From: Streptomyces griseomycini
GTDB taxonomy: Bacteria > Actinomycetota > Actinomycetes > Streptomycetales > Streptomycetaceae
Reading direction: 5' to 3'
Length of the DNA: 64,000 nucleotides
Assembly (NCBI RefSeq): GCF_014203535.1
Contig: NZ_JACHJI010000004.1
Span: forward strand, 558,001-622,000
Shown here: piece after piece, positions 43,185-51,932 of the stretch
Numbering within the stretch: position 1 is the first letter of the stretch
How the letters are laid out: every line of letters begins with the position of its first letter
The notes under the pieces: generated by a model
Told to the model about the DNA's origin: nothing
Seen by the model: the letters and a program-made list of their open reading frames with translations, nothing else
The model's database searches: none
Made by a program: the position numbers and the translations under genes

Positions 43185-44021
43185 ATGTTGCTCGGCAGGA
43201 GCACGCGTGTGCTGGCGGGCGCCCTGATCGTGGCCTGCATGGTGCTCGTCGGCCCCGGCGCGCCGAACGGCGCCCCCTCCAGACCACTGTCCGCCGAAGC
43301 CGTCAGGGACGTCGTGCCGAACCGGGTCATGACGTGGAACCTCTGCAACCCCTGCGAGGAGAGCGACGTCGACCGGGCGGCGGAGATCGCCGCGTACGCT
43401 CCCCAGGTCGTCGGCCTGCAGGAAGCGTGCGTGCGTGACGTCGAGAGGATCCGGGACTACCTGGAGGACCTCCACGGGCTGGTCTACCACGTCGAGTACG
43501 GGACGGTCCTGCGGAACTGGGGCCGCTGTGGCGGCATGCCCTGGAATCCGGGGGCCTACGGCCAGGCGGTCCTCTCGGCGGCACCGATGACGGACCACGT
43601 CAGCGTGGAGTACCCCGACGGCGGATCCGAGGACCGTGGGTACATGGCGGTCACCACCACGGTGGACGGCCGGCGCGTCCGGGTCTTCAACACGCACCTC
43701 GCCCAACGACGCCAGGAGGCGGTCCGAGCGGACCAGGCCGGCGTGCTCGCCGCAGCCGTCGCCCGGCACGACCGCGCGATCGTCCTCGGCGACTTCAACG
43801 CCGTGCCGGACGCCCCCGAACTCACCGGGATGTGGGAACTGGCCGAGGACACGGACCCCCGGTGCCGTCCCACGCCCACCGGCACCTGCAAGCCGACCAC
43901 CGACTGGCAGAGCAAGTTCGACTACGTCTTCCTGCGGGGCGTCGTCCCGCTCGAGCACCGGGTGCATCCCACCCCGTACTCGGACCACCACCTGCTGCAC
44001 ACCGACCTGGACGTCACCTGA
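43185..44021 (+). CDS. Secreted endonuclease/exonuclease/phosphatase-family protein
   Basis: A protein of about 278 residues with an N-terminal signal (MLLGRSTRVLAGALIVACMV). The EEP catalytic fold shows VMTWNLCNPC, VVGLQEACV (glutamate near 72), FNTHLAQRR (near 170), ILGDFNAVPD (aspartate and asparagine near 205) and the final SDHHLLHTDL (near 268). It probably hydrolyses phosphodiesters outside the cell, for example in nucleic acids or phospholipids. The start is unsure: GTG 43143 or 43161 would lengthen the N-terminus. ATG 43185 gives a normal signal peptide, with GGGGAGG close upstream. Confidence 0.83.
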   Translation: MLLGRSTRVLAGALIVACMVLVGPGAPNGAPSRPLSAEAVRDVVPNRVMTWNLCNPCEESDVDRAAEIAAYAPQVVGLQEACVRDVERIRDYLEDLHGLVYHVEYGTVLRNWGRCGGMPWNPGAYGQAVLSAAPMTDHVSVEYPDGGSEDRGYMAVTTTVDGRRVRVFNTHLAQRRQEAVRADQAGVLAAAVARHDRAIVLGDFNAVPDAPELTGMWELAEDTDPRCRPTPTGTCKPTTDWQSKFDYVFLRGVVPLEHRVHPTPYSDHHLLHTDLDVT

Positions 44022-44307
44022 AGCGGGCGCCCGGAGACCGGCACGACCGGTCCGCCGGGCTGCCGGCGGGCGGTCCGGGCCGGGGCGCGGTGGTCCTTCC
44101 GGGAAAGGCCCCGCGCCCGTCGGGCCGGGCGTCCGGGAGATCATCCGCGTCGATGATCGCCGCACGAGACGCGTTCCCCACCACGCGACCGTGACCGGCG
44201 ATCGGGGGCTCGACGTCGCCCTGCCCGCCGCGCACGAGCCCGTCAGGGGACCGGAGAGGTCGGGGGAAGGCGACGGCCCACCTCCCACCTCGCCGGCGGG
44301 AGGACGC

Positions 44308-44736
44308 TCAGTCGAGACAGAACTCGTTGCCCTCGATGTCCTGCATCACGATGCACGCGTCATTGCCGTCGTACAGGAGTCGCACGCGTACCGCGCCGAG
44401 CGGGACCAGCCGTGCGCATTCGGCCTCGAGCGCGGCCAGGCGCTCTTCCCCCACGAGTCCGGTACCGACCCTCACGTCGAGGTGCACCCGGTTCTTGACG
44501 ACCTTGCCTTCGGGGACGCGCTGGAAGTACAGGCGGGGGCCCACGCCCGAGGGATCAGTGCAGGCGAACCAGGAACCCCGCTCCTCGGGAGCCTGGGAGC
44601 GGTTGAAATCGTCCCACGTGGCGAACCCCGCCGGTGGCGGCGGTACGGCGTACCCCAACACCTCGCACCAGAAGCGGGCGAGACGCTCGGGCTCCGCACA
44701 GTCGAAGGTGACCTGGAACTGCTTGATCGACGACAT
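44308..44736 (-). CDS. VOC-family (glyoxalase/bleomycin resistance-like) protein
   Basis: A 142-residue protein with the betaalphabetabetabeta pattern: FQVTFDCAEPERLARFWCEV at the start, RLYFQRVPEGKVVKN, HLDVRVGTGLVG and VMQDIEGNEFCLD at the end. It resembles the VOC (glyoxalase-like) subgroup common in Streptomyces, without a known substrate. ATG 44736 is preferred over 44769. A TATGGT 7 bases upstream suggests a leaderless message, and the earlier ATG has its GGGAG too close. Nothing else is seen in 44022-44307. Confidence 0.8.
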   Translation of the reverse strand: MSSIKQFQVTFDCAEPERLARFWCEVLGYAVPPPPAGFATWDDFNRSQAPEERGSWFACTDPSGVGPRLYFQRVPEGKVVKNRVHLDVRVGTGLVGEERLAALEAECARLVPLGAVRVRLLYDGNDACIVMQDIEGNEFCLD

Positions 44737-45328
44737 CGGCGTACCATAACAGGGGACCGTGTCGCTCATCTCCCGTCAGGAACCCGCACGTTGGCGGGAG
44801 GACCACTCCTGTGAGGGCTGCCCCGCAGCTGCCGGTCACGGGGCTGGTCGAGCCGGGGTTCCCGAGCCGGTGTCCCGTCCGGCAGGCGGGTGGGCGGACG
44901 GTCCTCGAGCTTCGGGTCCCGGCCGGGGAACCGGATGACTCCGACGCCCGCACGGTCGGCGAGATCCAGGGGGTCCACGGGTTCCGCCGAGGCGGGAGAG
45001 CCCGCCGACAGGGCACATCGGCCCGGTGCGGTGCACACGTCGGGCACCTACGCCTCGACCACGCCGGAGGCGGGGGAGTCCGTGGTGACGCCGGCGCGAC
45101 GGCTCGGGCGCTCTTCCCCGGCTGTCACGCGGGGTTACTATGCTCGCTTTGTGCCGGAGGCCGGAAGCGGGGCGCACCGTCATCGACGGACTGCCGGGGG
45201 AGGGGGCGAGCATGCCGGTCGAGACTCCCCCGATTCTCCCCAGGGCTGATCGGGGAGGTTTCCCCGGGCCGCCTCGTGTCGGAGGCGGCCGTGGAACATA
45301 AGGCAAACGACCTGTGGGGCCTTGGAGA
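44737..45328. other. Gene-free 590-base stretch before the HipA-like gene
   Basis: No gene is recognised on either strand. Frames here are rich in Arg/Gly/Pro and look non-coding. Two hairpins lie before the kinase gene: CTCCCCCGAT / ATCGGGGAG (about 45224-45256), then GGCCGCCTC / GAGGCGGCC (about 45270-45294). A TACTAT (about 45136) could be a -10 element. Confidence 0.5.
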
Positions 45329-46243
45329 ATGCTGAGATACGTCACCGCGACTCGTTACATCACGCCCCTGCACTCCGGCGGGTCCGTGCCCGGCGTCTTC
45401 GAGGCCGACGACCTGGGCACCTACGTCGTGAAGTTCACCGGCTCCGCGCAGGGCCACAAGGCCCTGGTCGCGGAGGTGATCGTCGGCGAGCTGGCCCGCG
45501 CCCTGGGCCTGCGCTTCCCCGAGCTGGTCCTGGTGCACTTCGACCCGGCGGTCGCCGAGGGCGAGCCGCACCAGGAGGTGCGGGAGCTGCACGCCTCCAG
45601 CGCCGGCGTCAACCTCGGCATGGACTACCTGCCGGGCGCGCGCGACTTCACGCCCGAGGTCGCGCAGGCGTTCCCGGTCGATCCGCTGGAGGCGGGGAGG
45701 ATCGTCTGGCTCGACGCGCTGACCGTCAACGTCGACCGCACCGTCCACAGCTCCAACCTGATGGTCTGGCCGACGTTCGGCACCGCGCCCCCACGCCTGT
45801 GGCTGATCGACCACGGGGCCGCACTGATCTTCCACCACCGCTGGGACGGCACCGACCCGCGCAAGGCGTACGACTTCCGCCACCACGCCCTCGGTCACTA
45901 CGGCCCCGACGTCCGCGCCGCCGACGCCGAGCTGGCCCCCCGGGTGACCGGGGAACTGCTGCGTTCGATCCTCGCGGAGGTGCCCGACGCCTGGCTGGCC
46001 GACGAGCCGGGCTTCGCCACGCCCGACGAGGCCCGTGAGGCGTACGTGGCCTACCTCCACGCGCGGGCGCGCGCCTCCGAGGCCTGGCTGCCCACCGACT
46101 TCCCCAGTGCCCGGGAGCTCGCGGAGGAGAACGCCCGGCGGGCGGCGCGGACCGAGCAGGGCCGTCCGGACTGGCTCAAGCGGGTCCCGAACCTGCACGG
46201 CAGGCCGGCCGCGGAACAGGACTGGTCGGTGCACCTGGAGTGA
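45329..46243 (+). CDS. HipA-like kinase-fold protein
   Basis: A protein of about 304 residues of the short HipA family. It begins LRYVTATRYITPLHSGGSVP. Kinase-like motifs include YVVKFTGSAQGHKALVAEV (near 33), ALTVNVDRTVHSSNLMVW (near 135, HipA catalytic-loop-like with Asp and Asn) and LWLIDHGAALIFHH (near 158, metal-binding Asp). The usual HipB partner is absent. In many actinomycetes a DUF3037 gene follows such a kinase; here malate synthase lies convergent instead. The substrate is unknown. The start could also be GTG 45314. Confidence 0.83.
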   Translation: MLRYVTATRYITPLHSGGSVPGVFEADDLGTYVVKFTGSAQGHKALVAEVIVGELARALGLRFPELVLVHFDPAVAEGEPHQEVRELHASSAGVNLGMDYLPGARDFTPEVAQAFPVDPLEAGRIVWLDALTVNVDRTVHSSNLMVWPTFGTAPPRLWLIDHGAALIFHHRWDGTDPRKAYDFRHHALGHYGPDVRAADAELAPRVTGELLRSILAEVPDAWLADEPGFATPDEAREAYVAYLHARARASEAWLPTDFPSARELAEENARRAARTEQGRPDWLKRVPNLHGRPAAEQDWSVHLE

Positions 46244-46286
46244 CATCCCTGGAGTGAGCCCCCGGAACGCCTCCGCCGCACAGGGG

Positions 46287-46321
46287 CGAGCGGCCCCGGG
46301 AGGAACTCCCGGGGCCGCTCG
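46287..46321. terminator. Bidirectional terminator between HipA-like and aceB genes
   Basis: Perfect 15-bp arms (CGAGCGGCCCCGGGA and complement) with a 5-base loop, between two convergent genes. Confidence 0.85.
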
Positions 46322-46334
46322 GACCCGGCGGGGC

Positions 46335-47960
46335 TCAGCCCTTGAGCTGCTCGTACGCCGGCAGGGTCAGGAAGTCGGCGTAGTCCTCGTCGAGGGAGAC
46401 CTTCAGCAGCAGGTCGTGCGCCTGCTGCCAGTTGCCGGCCGCGAACGCCTCCTCGCCGATCTCGGCGCGGACGTTCGCCAGCTCCTCGGCGGCGACCTTG
46501 CGGGCCAGCTCGGCGGTGACCCGCTCGCCGTTGTCGAGGACGACGCCGGCGTTGATCCACTGCCAGATCTGGGAGCGGGAGATCTCGGCGGTGGCCGCGT
46601 CCTCCATCAGGTTGAAGATGGCCACCGCACCGAGCCCGCGCAGCCAGGCCTCGATGTAGCGGATGCCGACCTGGACGGCGTTCACCAGGCCCGCGTACGT
46701 CGGCCTGGCGTCCAGCGAGTCGATCGCGATCAGGTCCTCCGCCTTGACGTCGACGTCCTCGCGGAGGCGGTCCTTCTGGTTCGGCTTGTCGCCGAGGACC
46801 CTGTCGAAGGACTCCATGGCGATCGGGACCAGGTCGGGGTGGGCGACCCAGGAGCCGTCGAAGCCGTCGCCGGCCTCGCGGTCCTTGTCGGCGCGGACCT
46901 TCTCGAAGGCGACCTTGTTGACCTCGGGGTCCTTGCGGGACGGGATGAAGGCCGCCATGCCGCCGATCGCGTGCGCACCGCGCTTGTGGCAGGTGCGGAC
47001 CAGGAGTTCGGTGTACGCGCGCATGAACGGGGCGGTCATGGTGACCGCGTTGCGGTCCGGGAGGACGAACTTCGCCCCGCCGTCACGGAAGTTCTTGACG
47101 ATGGAGAACAGGTAGTCCCAGCGGCCGGCGTTCAGCCCGGAGGCGTGGTCGCGCAGTTCGTAGAGGATCTCCTCCATCTCGTACGCGGCCGTGATCGTCT
47201 CGATCAGGACGGTGGCGCGGACGGTGCCCCGGGGGATGCCCAGGTAGTCCTGCGCGAAGACGAACACCTCGTTCCACAGGCGGGCCTCGAGGTGCGACTC
47301 CGTCTTGGGGAGGTAGAAGTACGGGCCCTTGCCGAGGTCGAGCAGCCGCTTGGCGTTGTGGAAGAAGTACAGGCCGAAGTCGACCAGCGCGCCGGGCACC
47401 GGGGTGCCGTCCGGGTCGGTGAGGTGGCGCTCGTCCAGGTGCCAGCCGCGCGGGCGCATGACGACCGTCGCCAGCTCCTCGTTCGGGCGCAGGGCGTAGG
47501 ACTTGCCGGACCTCGGGTCGGTGAAGTCGATGTTCCGCGTGTAGGCGTCGATCAGGTTCAGCTGGCCGAGGACCACGTTCTCCCAGGTGGGGGCCGAGGC
47601 GTCCTCGAAGTCCGCGAGCCAGACCCTCGCACCGGAGTTGAGGGCGTTGATCGTCATCTTGCGGTCGGTGGGACCGGTGATCTCGACGCGGCGGTCCTCC
47701 AGGGCGGGCGGGGCCGGGGCCACCCGCCAGGAGTCGTCCGCGCGGACGGCGGCCGTCTCCGGGAGGAAGTCGAGGGCGGAGGTGCGGGCGATCTCGGCGC
47801 GGCGCTCGGCGCGGCGGGCGAGGAGCTCGTCACGCCGGGGCGTGAACCGACGGTGCAGCTCGGCCACGAAGGCGAGTGCCGTGTCGGTGAGGACCTCGTC
47901 CTGCCGGGGCAGGGGCTCGGCGTCGACGATGGCCAGCGGGGACGGCGCTGGTGCGGACAT
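46335..47960 (-). CDS. aceB: Malate synthase A
   Basis: A 541-residue enzyme joining glyoxylate and acetyl-CoA to malate. It has the AceB size and signature motifs: [12 protein letters not shown] (near 117), [11 protein letters not shown] (near 167), [20 protein letters not shown] (near 250) with metal-binding glutamate, and [12 protein letters not shown] (near 370). ATG 47960 has AAGGAAG upstream. It drains the glyoxylate made from allantoin. Its promoter carries both operator types, which ties it to the ureide regulon, not only to acetate growth. No isocitrate lyase gene is in the window. Confidence 0.96.
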   Translation of the reverse strand: MSAPAPSPLAIVDAEPLPRQDEVLTDTALAFVAELHRRFTPRRDELLARRAERRAEIARTSALDFLPETAAVRADDSWRVAPAPPALEDRRVEITGPTDRKMTINALNSGARVWLADFEDASAPTWENVVLGQLNLIDAYTRNIDFTDPRSGKSYALRPNEELATVVMRPRGWHLDERHLTDPDGTPVPGALVDFGLYFFHNAKRLLDLGKGPYFYLPKTESHLEARLWNEVFVFAQDYLGIPRGTVRATVLIETITAAYEMEEILYELRDHASGLNAGRWDYLFSIVKNFRDGGAKFVLPDRNAVTMTAPFMRAYTELLVRTCHKRGAHAIGGMAAFIPSRKDPEVNKVAFEKVRADKDREAGDGFDGSWVAHPDLVPIAMESFDRVLGDKPNQKDRLREDVDVKAEDLIAIDSLDARPTYAGLVNAVQVGIRYIEAWLRGLGAVAIFNLMEDAATAEISRSQIWQWINAGVVLDNGERVTAELARKVAAEELANVRAEIGEEAFAAGNWQQAHDLLLKVSLDEDYADFLTLPAYEQLKG

Positions 47961-48069
47961 CAGCTGTCACTTCCTTAGGCGTGCATGGCATGGCATGGCA
48001 CCGGGTGCCGGTCGGCCCGGGTACGGCTGGGGAACGCCCGGAGAGAGGCCGGGCCCTTCTGAGCAGTGG

Positions 48070-48109
48070 ATAGTAGTTTCCTCATGGTGGAAGTTCAATG
48101 GTTTGTTGA
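48070..48109 (-). promoter_or_regulatory. aceB promoter with both operator types
   Basis: On the minus strand -35 TTGAAC (48093-48098), a 17-bp spacer and -10 TACTAT (48070-48075) form a clear promoter. The box TTCCTCATGGTGGAA (plus strand, 48078-48092) fills the spacer exactly. TCAATGGTTTGTTGA (48095-48109, plus strand) overlaps the -35, two mismatches from the katA/uraD palindrome. Confidence 0.7.
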
Positions 48110-48162
48110 TGTCGAGATTCTCTGAGTCGAGGGAACGTGGCGCCGGGTGCCTCCCCCATCGC

Positions 48163-48798
48163 TCACCCGCTGCCGCGGGGCGCCCGTTCGAGGTGCGCCA
48201 GATCGGCCTCGGTGTCGATGTCGTACGCCTCGGCCACGTCCCCGCACTCGACGAGCACGACGCGGTCCGCGTGCTCCCTCAGGTAGGTGCGTGCCCCCCG
48301 GTCGCCGGTCGCAGTCGCGGCGATCCGGGTCCAGTGCGCGGCGCCGAACAGGACGGGGTGGCCGCGTACGCCGTCGTAGGCGGCCGAGACGAGCGACTCC
48401 GGCGAGACGTACGCGCCGAGCACCCGGGCGACGGCCGCCGGCCCGATCCCGGGCTGGTCGACCAGGGAGACCAGCACGGCGCGCGCGCCGGTTCCGGCCA
48501 GCGAGTCCAGCCCGGCCCGCAGGGAGGTGCCCATGCCCCGTTCCCAGTCCGGGTTGTCGACGAGCACGCAGTCCGGCAGCGCGGCGCGGGCGCGCACCTC
48601 GTCCGCCCGCGCGCCGAGGACCACGTGCACGCGCGCGCAGCCGCCCGCGCGCAGCGCCCGCACCGCGTGCTCCACGAGCGGCCGCCCCCGGTGGGTGAGC
48701 AGCGCCTTCGGCCGGCCGCCGAGACGCCGCCCGCCGCCCGCGGCCAGCAGCAGCCCGGCCACCGACGGGGTGCCCGGGGCCGTGTGATGTGTCGTCAT
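48163..48798 (-). CDS. MocA-like nucleotidyltransferase (molybdenum cofactor cytidylyltransferase type)
   Basis: A 211-residue nucleotidyltransferase of the MobA/MocA family. The NTP-binding start LLLAAGGGRRLGGRPKALL (near 16-34) is intact. NPDWERGMGTSLRAGLDSL (near 82) and LVSLVDQPGIGPAAV (near 110) are the family's metal and sugar/cofactor segments. MocA attaches CMP to molybdopterin for xanthine dehydrogenase-type enzymes. That would fit a purine-degradation neighbourhood, but no xanthine dehydrogenase gene is in the window, so it is inference. Confidence 0.82.
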   Translation of the reverse strand: MTTHHTAPGTPSVAGLLLAAGGGRRLGGRPKALLTHRGRPLVEHAVRALRAGGCARVHVVLGARADEVRARAALPDCVLVDNPDWERGMGTSLRAGLDSLAGTGARAVLVSLVDQPGIGPAAVARVLGAYVSPESLVSAAYDGVRGHPVLFGAAHWTRIAATATGDRGARTYLREHADRVVLVECGDVAEAYDIDTEADLAHLERAPRGSG

Positions 48799-49007
48799 GC
48801 GTCCTGCATACCGCACCGGCCGCAGGGCGGTGGGGCGCCGCGAGGGGACGGGTGCCCCGGGCGGCGGCGTCACGCTGTGGAGCAAGTCGATGACGCAGCG
48901 GACTGGCGCGAGGGCGGCGGGGTGGCGTTTACTGGCGCGCACCGACCGGCGGGGTGTGCTGGGGCCGGGCGGGAGGCGCACAACGACGTGCCAGGGGGAG
49001 GACTGTG

Positions 49008-49319
49008 GTGCGGAGCGTGGAGCAGAGGCGGATGCCCGGCAGTCACGTGGACCCGCGGGTGACGGAGCTGCGCTCCGCCGTGTCCCGGCTGCGCCGGCAA
49101 CTCGCCGCGTACCCCGCGGAGTTCCCGGACCGGGGCATCGCGGAGGAGGAACTGGCCGTGCTGGACTCCCTGGCCGCCGACGGCAGCCCCGAGGTGCCCC
49201 GGCTGCGCCGTTCGCTGCTGCTGATCGCCGGCGCGATCGGCTCGGTGAGCGCGCTGGGGCGCGGCGTGCGGGAGGTGCGGGACGCGGTCGAGCTGTTCGG
49301 CGGGTCGCCGCGGAGTTGA
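49008..49319 (+). CDS. DUF5955-type small protein
   Basis: A 103-residue, mostly helical protein. The segments DPRVTELRSAVSRLRRQLAA, AEFPDRGIAEEELAVLDSL and PRLRRSLLLIAGAIGSVSAL resemble DUF5955 proteins of Streptomyces, which have no known function. GTG 49008 is chosen because GGGGGAGG lies six bases upstream; GTG 49005 and ATG 49032 are alternatives. It is divergent from the MocA-like gene and convergent with the IclR gene. Confidence 0.75.
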   Translation: MRSVEQRRMPGSHVDPRVTELRSAVSRLRRQLAAYPAEFPDRGIAEEELAVLDSLAADGSPEVPRLRRSLLLIAGAIGSVSALGRGVREVRDAVELFGGSPRS

Positions 49320-49484
49320 CGCACGGCTGTGCGTGCGCGCCGGGCCGGCCGGCCCGGCGCCCGTCACCGGCCGCGGCCCGTGGCACTTTTCAGGAAGGCG
49401 TCACGGTCCGCGGCTCCACGACCCCGGTCCGCCGGGTGTGCCGACGGCGCCGGCCGGGACCGGGGCCGTCGCCGGTGCGGGCGG

Positions 49485-50291
49485 TCAGGCGGCCGGTCCG
49501 TTGCCCGACGCGGTGAGCACCTCGGAGAGCTCCGCCGCGATCTGCCGGAGCAGCGGCACGATCTTCTCCGTCGCCGCCTCCGTGACCCGCCCCGCGGGGC
49601 CGGAGATGGAGATCGCCGCCGCCGTGGGGGAGTCCGGCACGGGCACCGCGAGGCAACGGACGCCGATCTCCTGCTCGTTGTCGTCGACGGCGTAACCCCG
49701 GCGGCGGACGTCCTCCAGCGCCGCGAGGAACCCCTCCGGGGTGGTGATGGTCTTGTCCGTCGCGGCGGGCATGCCGGTACGGGCCAGCAGCGCCCGGACC
49801 TCCTCCGGCGGGAAGCCGGCCAGCAGGGCCTTGCCCACGCCGGTGGAGTGCGGCAGGACGCGCCGGCCGACCTCGGTGAACATCCGCATGGAGTGCTTGG
49901 ACGGCACCTGCGCCACGTAGACGACCTCGTCCCCGTCGAGCAGCGCCATGTTCGCCGTCTCGCCGGTCTCCTCCACCAGGCGGGCCAGGTGCGGACGTGC
50001 CCAGGTGCCCAGCAGCCGGGAGGCGGACTCGCCGAGCCGGATCAGACGCGGACCGAGCGCGTACCGGCGGTTGGCCTGCTGGCGCACGTAGCCGCAGGCC
50101 ACGAGCGTGCGCATCAGGCGGTGGATGGTCGGCAGGGGCAGTCCGCTGCTCGCGGACAGCTCGCTCAGACCGACCTCGCCGCCCGCGTCCGCCATCCGTT
50201 CGAGCAGGTCGAAGGCGCGCTCGAGTGACTGCACGCCGCCACTGGCGGCGGACCGGGCGGAGTCGGTGGTGCTGGCGCTGGACGTCGGCAC
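49485..50291 (-). CDS. allR: IclR-family regulator, likely repressor of the allantoin/glyoxylate genes (AllR-like)
   Basis: A 268-residue IclR protein. The N-terminal winged helix reads VQSLERAFDLLERMADAGGE, then LPLPTIHRLMRTLVACGYVR (near 52). The effector domain (about 85-255) includes GKALLAGFPPEEVRALL and VRCLAVPVPDSPTAAAISIS. IclR repressors such as AllR sense allantoate or glyoxylate and control allantoin genes. Here it is divergent from allantoinase, and its own promoter carries two TTCC-N7-GGAA boxes, so autoregulation is likely. The gene name is given on family and position; no binding data are visible. Confidence 0.85.
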   Translation of the reverse strand: MPTSSASTTDSARSAASGGVQSLERAFDLLERMADAGGEVGLSELSASSGLPLPTIHRLMRTLVACGYVRQQANRRYALGPRLIRLGESASRLLGTWARPHLARLVEETGETANMALLDGDEVVYVAQVPSKHSMRMFTEVGRRVLPHSTGVGKALLAGFPPEEVRALLARTGMPAATDKTITTPEGFLAALEDVRRRGYAVDDNEQEIGVRCLAVPVPDSPTAAAISISGPAGRVTEAATEKIVPLLRQIAAELSEVLTASGNGPAA

Positions 50292-50371
50292 GGCGCGTTC
50301 CTTTCGGGGCTGGCGGGAAGGGCAGAAGCCTACCCGGCAGCCGGTTGACTGCCCGCTTGTACGTAGCTACA

Positions 50372-50414
50372 TTCTGCTTGACGAAATTATATTTCCGCTT
50401 CGTGGAATCATCCA
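50372..50414 (-). promoter_or_regulatory. allR promoter with tandem AllR-like boxes
   Basis: A perfect -10 TATAAT lies on the minus strand (50386-50391), with a weak TGGATG -35 (50409-50414) 17 bp upstream. The box TTCCGCTTCGTGGAA (50393-50407) fills the spacer. A weaker TTCTGCTTGACGAAA (50372-50386) covers the start region. The boxes start exactly 21 bp apart, as at hyi and gcl. Confidence 0.7.
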
Positions 50415-50453
50415 GGGTGTGGCCGCCGGTGCGGCCGTAGGGAAAGTGTGCCC

Positions 50454-50500
50454 TTGACGGAGCGGGACCGGGAGTGAAGACTCCTTCAACAGAACGTTGA
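50454..50500 (+). promoter_or_regulatory. allB promoter with TCAACA palindrome at the start site
   Basis: TTGACG (50454-50459), a 17-bp spacer and AAGACT (50477-50482) form a plausible promoter. TCAACAGAACGTTGA (50486-50500), a near-palindrome like those at uraD and katA, covers the expected start site. Confidence 0.55.
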
Positions 50501-50553
50501 ATTTCGCAGGTGGACGTCAAGTCCAGGCCGGGTGGAAGGTCAGGAGGAACCGG

Positions 50554-51894
50554 GTGTCCGACGCCGAACTGGTGCTGCGCTCGACGCGCGTCATCACTCC
50601 CGAGGGGACGCGCGCCGCGTCCGTCGCGGTCGCCGACGGCACGATCACGGCCGTCCTGCCGTACGACGCGCCCGTCCCCGCGGGGGCCCGCCTGGAGGAC
50701 CTCGGCGACGACGTCCTGCTGCCCGGCCTGGTCGACACCCACGTGCACGTCAACGACCCCGGCCGCACGGAGTGGGAGGGCTTCTGGACCGCCACGCGCG
50801 CCGCGGCGGCCGGCGGCATCACCACGCTCGTCGACATGCCGCTCAACTCCCTCCCGCCGACCACCACGGTCGACCACCTGCGCACCAAGCAGCGGGTCGC
50901 CGCCGACAAGGCGCACGTCGACGTCGGCTTCTGGGGCGGCGCCCTGCCGGACAACGTCAAGGACCTGCGCCCGCTGCACGAGGCCGGCGTCTTCGGCTTC
51001 AAGGCCTTCCTGTCGCCCTCCGGCGTGGACGAGTTCCCGCACCTGGACCAGGAGCAACTGGCCCGTTCCCTCGCCGAGATCGCCGCCTTCGACGGGCTGC
51101 TGATCGTGCACGCCGAGGACCCGCACCACCTCGCCGCCGCCCCGCAGCCCGCCGGCCCGAAGTACGCCGACTTCCTCGCCTCCCGCCCGCGCGACGCCGA
51201 GGACACCGCCATCGCCCACCTCGTCGACCAGGCGAAACGTCTGGGCGCCCGGGTGCACGTGCTGCACCTCTCCTCCGGCGACGCGCTGCCCCTGATCGCC
51301 GCGGCCAAGGCGGACGGCGTGCGCGTCACGGTCGAGACCTGCCCGCACTACCTGACCCTCACCGCGGAGGAGGTCCCGGACGGCGCCAGCGAGTTCAAGT
51401 GCTGCCCGCCCATCCGCGAGGCCGCCAACCAGGACCTGCTCTGGCAGGCGCTGGCGGACGGCACCATCGACTGCGTCGTCACCGACCACTCCCCGTCCAC
51501 CGCCGACCTCAAGACGGACGACTTCTCGACCGCCTGGGGCGGCATATCCGGCCTCCAGCTGAGCCTGCCGGCCGTCTGGACCGAGGCCCGCAGGCGCGGC
51601 CACGGCCTGGAGGACGTCGTGCGCTGGATGTCGACGCGCACGGCCGAGCTCGCCGGACTCGACGCCCGCAAGGGCGCCATCGCGCCCGGCCGCGACGCCG
51701 ACTTCGCCGTCCTCGCCCCCGACGAGACCTTCACCGTCGACCCGGCGGCCCTCCAGCACCGCAACCCCGTGACGGCGTACGCGGGCAGGACCCTGTACGG
51801 CGTCGTGAGGTCCACCTGGCTGCGCGGCCGGCGCATCGTCGCCGGCGGCGAGTTCACCGAACCGAAGGGCCGTCTGCTCACCCGCTCCCACTGA
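50554..51894 (+). CDS. allB: Allantoinase
   Basis: A 446-residue cyclic amidohydrolase that opens allantoin to allantoate. Metal ligands are visible: [18 protein letters not shown] (HxH near 60), the carboxylated lysine in [11 protein letters not shown] (near 148), VHAEDPHH (near 185), VHVLHLSS (near 238) and VVTDHSPS (aspartate near 312). GTG 50554 has GGAGGAAC upstream. It is first in the operon with allantoicase, 38 bases apart, and divergent from the IclR gene. Confidence 0.95.
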   Translation: MSDAELVLRSTRVITPEGTRAASVAVADGTITAVLPYDAPVPAGARLEDLGDDVLLPGLVDTHVHVNDPGRTEWEGFWTATRAAAAGGITTLVDMPLNSLPPTTTVDHLRTKQRVAADKAHVDVGFWGGALPDNVKDLRPLHEAGVFGFKAFLSPSGVDEFPHLDQEQLARSLAEIAAFDGLLIVHAEDPHHLAAAPQPAGPKYADFLASRPRDAEDTAIAHLVDQAKRLGARVHVLHLSSGDALPLIAAAKADGVRVTVETCPHYLTLTAEEVPDGASEFKCCPPIREAANQDLLWQALADGTIDCVVTDHSPSTADLKTDDFSTAWGGISGLQLSLPAVWTEARRRGHGLEDVVRWMSTRTAELAGLDARKGAIAPGRDADFAVLAPDETFTVDPAALQHRNPVTAYAGRTLYGVVRSTWLRGRRIVAGGEFTEPKGRLLTRSH

Positions 51895-51932
51895 CCCGAA
51901 CCCCGAACCCCGAAAGGCAGGACCGGATCACC

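Noticed and set aside
44770..45328. Protein gene in the 590-base gap before the HipA-like gene
   Set aside because: Available frames lack ribosome sites, have skewed Arg/Pro/Gly content and no domain. The hairpins there are better read as terminators.
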